A stretch of DNA of 9,383 nt, taken from NCBI GenBank assembly GCA_046704565.1, contig JBJKRP010000150.1, positions 1 to 9,383 of the forward strand, in the 5' to 3' direction. The translations under genes and the position numbers were made by a program. Source of the DNA: FEN-1297 sp046704565. GTDB taxonomy: Bacteria > Bacteroidota > Ignavibacteria > Ignavibacteriales > Ignavibacteriaceae. A model generated the notes under the pieces. It saw nothing but the letters and a program-made list of their open reading frames with translations. It searched no databases and was not told the DNA's origin. Shown in pieces: positions 1-6,077 of this stretch; position 1 is the stretch's first letter, and each line of letters opens with the position of its first letter.

Positions 1-2
1 GT

Positions 3-98
3 CGGCGAGAATCAATTTTAAATAGAAATAATGGGTTGACAGACCGAAGTCTGTTCTACATTTTAGAAAGATACGCGGGGAACAAGAGAATCTTTTAA
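3..98 (+). CDS. Possible 3' end of a convergent gene, unidentified (partial)
   Basis: A plus-strand frame is open from the left edge of the window to a TAA at 96-98, about 31 codons ending in ...ILERYAGNKRIF. Its stop codon overlaps the recG stop codon in a shared TTAA, an arrangement often seen where convergent genes meet. The composition reads like an ordinary protein C-terminus, but I do not recognise a family. Against it: 31 open codons are expected by chance in at least one of six frames, a minus-strand frame is also open here, and a hairpin (39-54) that suits a recG 3' untranslated region lies inside it. This is a weak call. Confidence 0.2.
   Translation, partial: RRESILNRNNGLTDRSLFYILERYAGNKRIF
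39..54 (-). terminator. UUCG-capped hairpin downstream of recG
   Basis: On the minus strand this reads ACAGAC-TTCG-GTCTGT: a perfect 6-bp stem closed by C-G around a UUCG loop, the exceptionally stable C(UUCG)G tetraloop. On the plus strand the loop would be CGAA, which is less special, so the structure fits RNA transcribed from recG. It begins about 40 nt after the recG stop. No uninterrupted U-tract follows (the next bases are CAACCCATTATTTC), so it is either an imperfect terminator, a 3'-end stabiliser or part of a dispersed repeat. The 12-mer CGAAGTCTGTTC at 45-56 recurs exactly at 114-125. Confidence 0.4.
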
Positions 99-2305
99 GC
101 AATCTTCGCATAACGAAGTCTGTTCGAGTAGTGTTCAATCAGATTTTTTCTAACAACCTGGTTCGATTGGTCTTTAAGATGAGGATCGTTTTCAACAATA
201 CTAAACGCTTCTTCCTTTGCTTTTAGTAAAATGTTAAGATCCTCGGCAATGTTTGCATGCCGGAGCTCCGGAAAGCCGCTCTGCTGCGTGCCGAAAATGT
301 TCCCGGGTCCGCGCAGCTTTAAATCCATCTCAGCAATTTTAAATCCGTCGCTGTACTTAACCATCGACTGAAGCCTGACCGACGCTTTATACTTTTCCAA
401 CTGTGCAGGCGAAAGATAATCAAAGTCAAACTTGAGCTTATCCTGGCGTGCGGCGAATTCATCTTTAGTTGCAAGTATGCAGTAAGCCTGCCTGCCGCTC
501 CTGCCTACTCTTCCCCTAAGCTGGTGAAGCTGAGACAAGCCGAAACGGTCTGCGTCGTTAATCAAAATTATGTTTGCATCCGGTATGTCGATTCCAACTT
601 CTATAACCGTAGTCGAAATTAAAACATCATACTTCTTTGCAAGGAAGAGCGTCATCGCTTCTTCCTTTTCCTGCCATGATATTCTTCCGTGAATCATACC
701 GAGGCTTACATCTTTTAAAAATGTTTCCTTTAGCTCGTTGTAATGACTCTCAGCGGCTTTAAGCTCCAGCTTTTCAGATTCTTCGACCAAAGGATAGACT
801 ATAAAAGATTGATAACCATCTTTCCTTTTATCAATTATGAATTTAAAAATATCCGGCAGCTTGCTTTCACCGCGCAGTAAAGTCTTAATCGGCTTCCTGT
901 TCTTTGGCATCTCATCTATGATTGAAAGGTCGAGATCGCCGTAAACTGTCATTGACAGCGTACGCGGGATTGGAGTTGCACTCATTACTATTACATCGGG
1001 AGTGATTCCTTTGCTCATCAAGCCGGCTCTCTGTGCAACGCCGAAGCGGTGCTGCTCATCAACTACAACAAGACCCAGATTCTTGAACCTTACCTTCTCG
1101 TCGAACAAAGCGTGAGTACCGAAAATAATGTCCGCTTCACTTAACTCGATGTCCTGAAGATTTTTTTCTTTAACACTTTTCTTTTGCCCGCCAAGAAGAA
1201 GGCTAAGCTTGATTTCTCTTTCTTTATAGACGGAAGATAGTTTCTTTAGCAGCCTGGAAATATTTTTTGACTGCTGGTCTGCCAGAATTTCAGTCGGTAC
1301 CATCATTACCGCCTGGAAACCGTTGTCGACAGCAATAAGCATTGCGATCAAAGCGACAATTGTTTTGCCGCTTCCAACGTCACCCTGCAAAAGCCTGTTC
1401 ATCGGTGCCGGTTCTTCCATGTCTTTCCTTATTTCACCCAGCACTTTTAATTGAGATTTAGTTAGTTCAAATGGAAGTACTTTCAGAAAATCATGGATTA
1501 TACTTGTATGAACTTTAAATGAATGACCCGTTAGCTGACTTTTATAATTGTGCTGTCTTAAAGCAACAAGCATTTCGAGATAAAACAGTTCCTCATACTT
1601 AAATCTATCGATTGCATGCCGGAGATGTTCTTTGCTGAATGGAAAATGAAAATTCTTTACTGCCTCCGGCAGCCTCATTAAATTATTCTTAGATATTATC
1701 TCTTGGGGTAAAGTCTCGTCCAGGTAATCGGCATAATCTTCAACCGCATGGTTGATAATTCTTCTCAGACTCAAGTCGCCAATGTTTGTTGTCCGCAGCT
1801 CTTTCGGGATGCGGTAGAAGGGGATTATCTTCCCGGTGTTAAGGAAGCTGTTTGATTCTTCCTCGGAAATTTTATCAAAGTCCGGGTGAGTAAACTGAAG
1901 GTTGCCGAACTTCGACAGCGCAGGCTTTCCTGAGACGGCGAAGATGTCTCCATCATTAAAGACAGATTCGAAATATTTTATTCCCTGGAACCAGACGCAT
2001 TCGAAGAATCCGGTTGAATCCCTGAACTGAACCTTAAGCAAACCTTTCTTTGCAAAGAATCTTTTTTCTTTGTCGGCGACTTTAGCAATTATAGTCAGCT
2101 CACCTTCGTATCCGTTCATCAGGTATCCGTAAGCTTTAGATGCGCTGAGTGTGGTAGTTCTGTCAAGGTGACGTGAAGGGAAATAAAACAGCAAGTCTCT
2201 AACAGTTGAGATGCCTATCTTCTTAAAAGCTTCCGCGCGCTTCGGACCGACCGATTTGATGTACTGAACCGGCTGGCTTAATATTTTTTCTTTTTCAGAA
2301 TTCAT
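95..2305 (-). CDS. recG: ATP-dependent DNA helicase RecG
   Basis: RecG is a superfamily 2 double-stranded DNA translocase that regresses stalled replication forks and processes branched recombination intermediates. The 736-residue product has the full family layout. A helical N-terminus (IKSVGPKRAEAFKKIGI, 16-32) leads into an OB-fold wedge domain (about 66-140) that splits the fork. Helicase domain 1 carries Walker A GDVGSGKT (308-315), DEQH (416-419) and SAT (442-444). Helicase domain 2 carries STTVIEVGIDIPDA (564-577) and QLRGRVGRSG (595-604). The diagnostic TRG segment is DLKLRGPGNIFGTQQSG (661-677). Compared with the E. coli protein as I recall it, the linker between domain 2 and TRG is about 20 residues longer (roughly 612-641). 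The ATG is bounded by an in-frame TAA about 30 nt upstream, and no Shine-Dalgarno is visible. It is the last gene of the minus-strand run and follows a 141-nt spacer. Confidence 0.97.
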   Translation of the reverse strand: MNSEKEKILSQPVQYIKSVGPKRAEAFKKIGISTVRDLLFYFPSRHLDRTTTLSASKAYGYLMNGYEGELTIIAKVADKEKRFFAKKGLLKVQFRDSTGFFECVWFQGIKYFESVFNDGDIFAVSGKPALSKFGNLQFTHPDFDKISEEESNSFLNTGKIIPFYRIPKELRTTNIGDLSLRRIINHAVEDYADYLDETLPQEIISKNNLMRLPEAVKNFHFPFSKEHLRHAIDRFKYEELFYLEMLVALRQHNYKSQLTGHSFKVHTSIIHDFLKVLPFELTKSQLKVLGEIRKDMEEPAPMNRLLQGDVGSGKTIVALIAMLIAVDNGFQAVMMVPTEILADQQSKNISRLLKKLSSVYKEREIKLSLLLGGQKKSVKEKNLQDIELSEADIIFGTHALFDEKVRFKNLGLVVVDEQHRFGVAQRAGLMSKGITPDVIVMSATPIPRTLSMTVYGDLDLSIIDEMPKNRKPIKTLLRGESKLPDIFKFIIDKRKDGYQSFIVYPLVEESEKLELKAAESHYNELKETFLKDVSLGMIHGRISWQEKEEAMTLFLAKKYDVLISTTVIEVGIDIPDANIILINDADRFGLSQLHQLRGRVGRSGRQAYCILATKDEFAARQDKLKFDFDYLSPAQLEKYKASVRLQSMVKYSDGFKIAEMDLKLRGPGNIFGTQQSGFPELRHANIAEDLNILLKAKEEAFSIVENDPHLKDQSNQVVRKNLIEHYSNRLRYAKIA
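104..118 (-). repeat. Small hairpin in the last codons of recG
   Basis: CTTCG and CGAAG form a perfect 5-bp inverted repeat with a 5-nt loop inside the final recG codons. The right arm overlaps the second copy of the 12-mer (114-125) that also forms part of the hairpin at 39-54. With only five base pairs it may be coincidental. Confidence 0.25.
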
Positions 2306-2374
2306 TGGAGTGAAAAATAATTTAAGCGGGAAGAATTAACAAGAAACCGCATGCATCCTCTATAGCACGAAGAT

Positions 2375-2404
2375 CAAAGGGTTAAACAGCTGCATACATT
2401 CAAA
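2375..2404 (-). promoter_or_regulatory. Candidate recG promoter, Bacteroidota-type TTTG boxes
   Basis: On the minus strand, TTTG (2404-2401) is followed after 18 nt by ACCCTTTG (2382-2375). Bacteroidota promoters use TTTG near -33 and TAnnTTTG near -7; here the upstream box and the TTTG half of the downstream box match, but the TA does not. The predicted start would leave a leader of about 60 nt before the recG ATG. The 141-nt gpsA-recG spacer holds no gene, so an independent recG promoter is plausible, but the match is partial. Confidence 0.25.
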
Positions 2405-2446
2405 GGAAAAAGAATCGCTAATTAATCTAGGAAGCAAAGCGGCGGG

Positions 2447-3442
2447 TCATTCCATCTTCATGTCGCGGGTCATCAGGTCGTTTGTTGCTTCAACGGGGTC
2501 TTTGTCTTCAAAAAGAATTTTGTAGACTTCGTTTGTAATCGGCGTCTCAACGTTCAGCTTCTTCGAAAGCTGCGAGGCGGAGCGGCTCGTCTCTACCCCT
2601 TCCGCAATCATCTCCATCGAGGCTAATACTTCTTTCAGCTTCTTTCCTGCGCCAATCTGCTCGCCTACGTAGCGGTTCCTGCTGTGGCGGCTCATGCAGG
2701 TTACGATTAAATCGCCCATTCCTGATAAGCCTGAAAATGTTTCGGGACTTGCACCCATCGCAACCCCAAGCCGCGCAATCTCCGCTACACCGCGCGTCAT
2801 GATTGCCGCCTTGGTGTTGTCGCCGAACTTTGCGCCGTCTATAATACCTGCACCTATTGCTATTACATTTTTAAATGCGCCGCCAAGCTCAACTCCGAGA
2901 ATATCCGTTGAAGAATAAACGCGGAAGTAAGCTGTCATAAAAGCTGATTGTACCGCTTTTGAAGTATTATGATATTTAGATGCAGCAACCAGGGCAGTAG
3001 GAACATGACGGCTTACCTCTTCCGCATGGCTCGGACCGGACAGTGCCACAACTTGTTCTTCTGATAGTGACGGAAAAATTTCCTTAAGCATTTGGGACAT
3101 TGTCATTAAAGATTTGATCTCTATCCCCTTCGCTACGCTTACGAGGATTGAATCTTTTATGTTTGGATATTTTACATCTTTAATTACGCTCCTAAGGAAC
3201 TGCGACGGCACGGCGAGCACAACAATGTCCTTGTCGACTGTTGCTTCTTCAAGATCGTGTGTAATTCTAATCTCTTCAGGAATTTTTATGCCGGGAAGGA
3301 AAAGCCGGTTCTCTCTGGCTTTAGTTAAGATTTCAACGTAGTCCTTTTTGTATTCCCAGAGTGTTACATGATGTCTGTTATTAAACAGCAAAACAGCCAG
3401 GGTTGTGCCCCAGCCTCCTGCACCTAAGACCGTAATTTTCAT
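2447..3442 (-). CDS. gpsA: NAD(P)-dependent glycerol-3-phosphate dehydrogenase
   Basis: GpsA reduces dihydroxyacetone phosphate to sn-glycerol-3-phosphate, the backbone precursor of phospholipids, in the cytosol. The 331-residue protein is the normal family length. It opens with the Rossmann dinucleotide loop GAGGWG (7-12). Family motifs follow: SVAKGIE (102-108, with the conserved Lys105), LSGPSHAEEV (134-143), the catalytic lysine in GGAFKNV (Lys191), NTKAAIMTRG (209-218), SGLSGMGDLIVTC (237-249) and EGVETS (281-286). The ATG lies only 3 nt after the plsY stop (TAG CAG ATG) and no Shine-Dalgarno is visible, so translation probably depends on ribosomes finishing plsY. PlsY uses the product of this enzyme, so the pair encodes consecutive reactions. 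No key residue appears to be missing. Confidence 0.97.
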   Translation of the reverse strand: MKITVLGAGGWGTTLAVLLFNNRHHVTLWEYKKDYVEILTKARENRLFLPGIKIPEEIRITHDLEEATVDKDIVVLAVPSQFLRSVIKDVKYPNIKDSILVSVAKGIEIKSLMTMSQMLKEIFPSLSEEQVVALSGPSHAEEVSRHVPTALVAASKYHNTSKAVQSAFMTAYFRVYSSTDILGVELGGAFKNVIAIGAGIIDGAKFGDNTKAAIMTRGVAEIARLGVAMGASPETFSGLSGMGDLIVTCMSRHSRNRYVGEQIGAGKKLKEVLASMEMIAEGVETSRSASQLSKKLNVETPITNEVYKILFEDKDPVEATNDLMTRDMKME

Positions 3443-3445
3443 CTG

Positions 3446-4120
3446 CTAAATTGCCGATTTTTTCTTTTTTGAAAAGCTCAGCTTGTGCTCGCTGCCGTTT
3501 ATCAACCGGACCACATTTTTACGATGTGTGAAAATGACAAGCAGCGATAAGGCAATAACAAACGGAAGAAGCGTGTTATAGCTCGGTATGTTTACATTAA
3601 AAACATTTTCTCTAATAATCAAAGCCAACGGTACAGTAATCGCGCCGATTATTGAGCCGAGAGAAACATAACGGAAAATAATAACAACAACAGCAAAGAC
3701 GCCGATTGCAATAAGCATATCAACGGTGCTGATCATTAAAAGCATCCCGAGCGCAGTAGCAATCCCTTTGCCGCCTCTAAATCCTGCAAACACTGTCCAG
3801 ATGTGTCCTATAACTGCAGATACGCCGGCAATAATCTGAACCAAAGTAAAATCATCAAAAGGAGTTAAGTTTTTAAAAGGTATAGAGCCGTATTGAAGCC
3901 GGGCTATTACAACAACTGCCAGTACGCCTTTTAGAGCATCTAAAATTATTACTAAAAGTCCCTGCCTCCATCCAAGCACACGCATTACGTTTGTGCCGCC
4001 TGCGTTACCGCTGCCATAATCTCTTATGTCAATTCCTCTGGAAAGCTTGCTTACAATAATGCTGTTCGGGATAGAACCGACCAGGTATGATAAAACTATA
4101 ATTACTGCTAATAAAAACAT
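3446..4120 (-). CDS. plsY: Acyl-phosphate:glycerol-3-phosphate acyltransferase PlsY
   Basis: PlsY transfers an acyl group from acyl-phosphate (made by PlsX) to glycerol-3-phosphate, giving lysophosphatidic acid at the inner membrane. The 224-residue protein is strongly hydrophobic with several membrane segments (about 1-23, 54-73, 94-112, 121-149, 153-169, 184-198). The three family motifs are present: SGNAGGTNVMR (37-47), FRGGKGIATALG (114-125) and THRKNVVRLINGSEHKL (198-214). Motif 1 has GGTN where many bacteria have GATN. The C-terminus is basic (SKKKKSAI). The ATG is bounded by an in-frame TAA 12 nt upstream, and the AT-rich leader has no Shine-Dalgarno. A hairpin with a T-run ends about 14 nt before the start. 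The gene is followed after 3 nt by gpsA, which supplies its substrate. Confidence 0.96.
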   Translation of the reverse strand: MFLLAVIIVLSYLVGSIPNSIIVSKLSRGIDIRDYGSGNAGGTNVMRVLGWRQGLLVIILDALKGVLAVVVIARLQYGSIPFKNLTPFDDFTLVQIIAGVSAVIGHIWTVFAGFRGGKGIATALGMLLMISTVDMLIAIGVFAVVVIIFRYVSLGSIIGAITVPLALIIRENVFNVNIPSYNTLLPFVIALSLLVIFTHRKNVVRLINGSEHKLSFSKKKKSAI

Positions 4121-4134
4121 AATTTTAAATAATT

Positions 4135-4156
4135 AAAAAACCCTTAGGCATCTAAG
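4135..4156 (-). terminator. Weak hairpin plus T6 between ispD and plsY
   Basis: On the minus strand CTTAG-ATGC-CTAAG forms a 5-bp stem (4156-4143), followed by GG and then six T (4140-4135), only 14 nt before the plsY ATG. The layout is that of a short intrinsic terminator or attenuator for transcripts arriving from ispD. The stem is short and AT-rich, so termination would be partial. The same 134-nt spacer has a weak promoter-like pair upstream (TTGTCA at 4188-4183, then TCTTTA at 4165-4160 after 17 nt), and a transcript from it would also cross this hairpin. I see no gene in the spacer. Confidence 0.3.
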
Positions 4157-4254
4157 CTATAAAGATTACTACTAAATAGCAATGACAAATTGCACGGAAT
4201 ATGCCCGTTTGTCCGTAAACAATCTACTTATTATCGAAAATATTCCCATAAACT

Positions 4255-4953
4255 TTATTCCCTTCTCTTAGAACCCGCACCATTAATAATCAGGTTAAGA
4301 AGCGAAATATCAGTTTTGGTAGTTACTTTGAAGTTCAATACAGAGCCTTCAACTATATGAACCTTCCTACCGGTTCTTTTAATAAGAACCGATTCGTCGG
4401 TACCGCAGTAATTTGATTTGTAAGCCTTCTTCATGGCGCCCATCAAATCTTTATATCTGAAGATCTGAGGAGTCTGGACGTAATATATCTCATCTCTATT
4501 TAGATATGATTCAACAATGTTAGCGCCTTTAACCAGTGTATCTTTTGCTTTCAAGCAAACCAGCGAATTACCTTTTGCCGCTGCCGTGTTGATTGCGCCG
4601 GTTAATACTTCCTGCGGAAGAAGCGGGCGTGCGGCATCATGTACTGCTATCAAATCATCTTTTTCAGCATATGCGGAAAGCAGTGCATTATAAACCGAAT
4701 CCTGTCTTTCCTTACCGCCTTCAACTATTTTTTTGATTTTTCCGAACCTATATTTCTTCCGGAGCTTTACTAACAGAGGATGATTTTTTTTCTCGGCAGC
4801 TACAATTATCTCATCGACTAATTTATTTTTTTGAAAAACCCCGATTGTGTAAGCGATTAATTCTTTACCGTTAAATTTAAGATATTGCTTAGGAGTGACA
4901 TTGTCACTCCTAATACCTTTGCCTCCGGCAGGAATAATTGCAATTACTTTCAC
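4255..4953 (-). CDS. ispD: 2-C-methyl-D-erythritol 4-phosphate cytidylyltransferase
   Basis: IspD joins CTP and methylerythritol phosphate to give CDP-methylerythritol and pyrophosphate, the third step of the MEP isoprenoid pathway. The 232-residue product has the nucleotidyltransferase signature PAGGKGIR (8-15), with Arg15 and Lys22 (in TPKQYL) matching the CTP-binding Arg20 and Lys27 of E. coli IspD. Further motifs are EGGKERQDSVYNAL (78-91), VHDAARP (104-110), QTPQIF (160-165), TDES (185-188) and the C-terminal NFKVTTKTDI (207-216). The start codon is GTG: no ATG lies between it and the glycine loop, and GAAGG sits 7 nt upstream. The similar ribitol-5-phosphate enzymes (TarI/IspD-like) are an alternative, but no teichoic acid genes are nearby. 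It follows queA after 15 nt, so the two are probably cotranscribed. Confidence 0.94.
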   Translation of the reverse strand: MKVIAIIPAGGKGIRSDNVTPKQYLKFNGKELIAYTIGVFQKNKLVDEIIVAAEKKNHPLLVKLRKKYRFGKIKKIVEGGKERQDSVYNALLSAYAEKDDLIAVHDAARPLLPQEVLTGAINTAAAKGNSLVCLKAKDTLVKGANIVESYLNRDEIYYVQTPQIFRYKDLMGAMKKAYKSNYCGTDESVLIKRTGRKVHIVEGSVLNFKVTTKTDISLLNLIINGAGSKRRE

Positions 4954-4960
4954 CTTTCAG

Positions 4961-4965
4961 CCTTC
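4961..4965 (-). promoter_or_regulatory. Ribosome binding site that fixes the ispD GTG start
   Basis: The minus strand reads GAAGG, 7 nt before the GTG of ispD, just after the queA stop codon. With no in-frame ATG before the catalytic loop, this site supports GTG as the real start. Confidence 0.6.
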
Positions 4966-4968
4966 GGG

Positions 4969-6003
4969 TTATACTATAAGCATAGAATCGCCGTAGCTGA
5001 GGAACCTGTAATTATCCTTTAATGCTTTCTTATAAGCTTTCATTACAAGTTCTGTTCCTCCAAATGCACAGACCAGCATAATCAATGTCGATTCCGGGAC
5101 GTGGAAGTTTGTTATCAGCTTTTTGGTTACCTTAAACTCATAAGGCGGATAAATAAACTTATCGGTCCAACCTCTGCTCGCCTTAGCAAAGCCTTCGGCA
5201 GTTACGCTTGTTTCAAGCGCCCTGCAAGTGCTTGTACCAACGACAAAAACATTATGCCTGGAAGATATTGCCTTGTTTATTATCTCTGCGGAACTGTGAG
5301 TTATTTCGTAAAATTCGGAATCCATTTTATGCTTTGTTAAATCTTCAACCTCAACGGGTCTAAAGGTTCCAAGCCCTATATGTAGTACAACAGGGACAAT
5401 GTGGATTCCTTTCTTCTCAATTTTCTGCAGCAGCTTCTGCGTAAAGTGAAGCCCCGCAGTAGGAGCCGCAACGGCGCCGTCCACTCGCGCATACACCGTC
5501 TGGTAGTTCTCCCTGTCGGATTCTTCCGGCTCTCTTTTTATGTAAGGCGGCAGCGGCGTCAATCCGATCTTTTCAACAGCCTTGAATACGTTGCCTGGCT
5601 GATTAAACCGGACTGTTCTTCCGCGCGAAGTCGTATTATCTATTACTTCACACCACAGCTTGTCGTTAAAATATATCTTATTCCCTATTCTCACCTTTCG
5701 GGCGGGATCAACAATTACATACCAGTTGCATTCATCAGCGTTTAACTCTCTTAATAGAAACACTTCAATTTTTGCGTTGGTCTTTTCTTTTTTCCCGTAC
5801 AGCCGGGCTTGAAAGACACGCGTTTCATTAACCACCAATACGTCGCCTTTTCCCATATAATTGACTATGTCGGAAAAAGTCTTGCTTTCTACTTCCTGCG
5901 TTTCACGGTTGATTACCATAAGCTTTGATTTATCTCTCTGCGAAACCGGATATTTTGCTATCGACGTCTTCGGTAAATTATACTTGAAGTCCGATAATTT
6001 CAT
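4969..6003 (-). CDS. queA: S-adenosylmethionine:tRNA ribosyltransferase-isomerase QueA
   Basis: QueA transfers and isomerises the ribosyl group of S-adenosylmethionine onto 7-aminomethyl-7-deazaguanine in the wobble position of GU(N)-anticodon tRNAs, giving epoxyqueuosine. The 344-residue protein is the usual length. The conserved family blocks are in order: VVNETRVFQARLYG (57-70), LTPLPPYI (148-155), YQTVYA (167-172), VAAPTAGLHFT (178-188), LHIGLGTFRPV (207-217), HKMDSE (225-230), GTSTCRALE (256-264), FIYPPYEFK (283-291), LITNFHVPESTLIMLV (296-311) and YRFLSYGDSMLI (332-343). The ATG has AAAGG about 9 nt upstream (6013-6017). The stop lies 15 nt before the ispD start. Upstream, a strong hairpin separates it from ppdK. 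No other queuosine gene is in view. Confidence 0.97.
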   Translation of the reverse strand: MKLSDFKYNLPKTSIAKYPVSQRDKSKLMVINRETQEVESKTFSDIVNYMGKGDVLVVNETRVFQARLYGKKEKTNAKIEVFLLRELNADECNWYVIVDPARKVRIGNKIYFNDKLWCEVIDNTTSRGRTVRFNQPGNVFKAVEKIGLTPLPPYIKREPEESDRENYQTVYARVDGAVAAPTAGLHFTQKLLQKIEKKGIHIVPVVLHIGLGTFRPVEVEDLTKHKMDSEFYEITHSSAEIINKAISSRHNVFVVGTSTCRALETSVTAEGFAKASRGWTDKFIYPPYEFKVTKKLITNFHVPESTLIMLVCAFGGTELVMKAYKKALKDNYRFLSYGDSMLIV

Positions 6004-6035
6004 TCTTCGTTACCTTTTTTATTTTTAATTGAAAC

Positions 6036-6072
6036 TTACACCGGCTCCTTCTATTAGAAAGAGCCGGCATAA
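6036..6072 (-). terminator. Strong strand-specific hairpin between ppdK and queA
   Basis: The minus-strand RNA folds into a continuous 17-bp stem with an AAU loop (6055-6053): 14 Watson-Crick pairs, including a CCGGCUC/GAGCCGG core (6067-6061 with 6041-6047), and three G-U wobbles (6069-6039, 6068-6040, 6060-6048). In the plus-strand RNA each of those three pairs would be an A-C mismatch, so the structure is built for the minus-strand transcript. It begins 5 nt after the ppdK stop. Only GUUUC follows it, so it lacks a proper U-tract. It probably protects the ppdK mRNA 3' end, marks a processing site, or terminates partially before queA. Confidence 0.7.
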
Positions 6073-6077
6073 TCTTG

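Noticed and set aside
2694..3341. Plus-strand frames opposite gpsA (2694-2918 and 3114-3341)
   Set aside because: They are antisense to conserved GpsA motifs, with low-complexity translations and no start signals.
5101..5745. Plus-strand frames opposite queA (79 and 114 codons)
   Set aside because: They are antisense to well-conserved QueA blocks and have no family resemblance.
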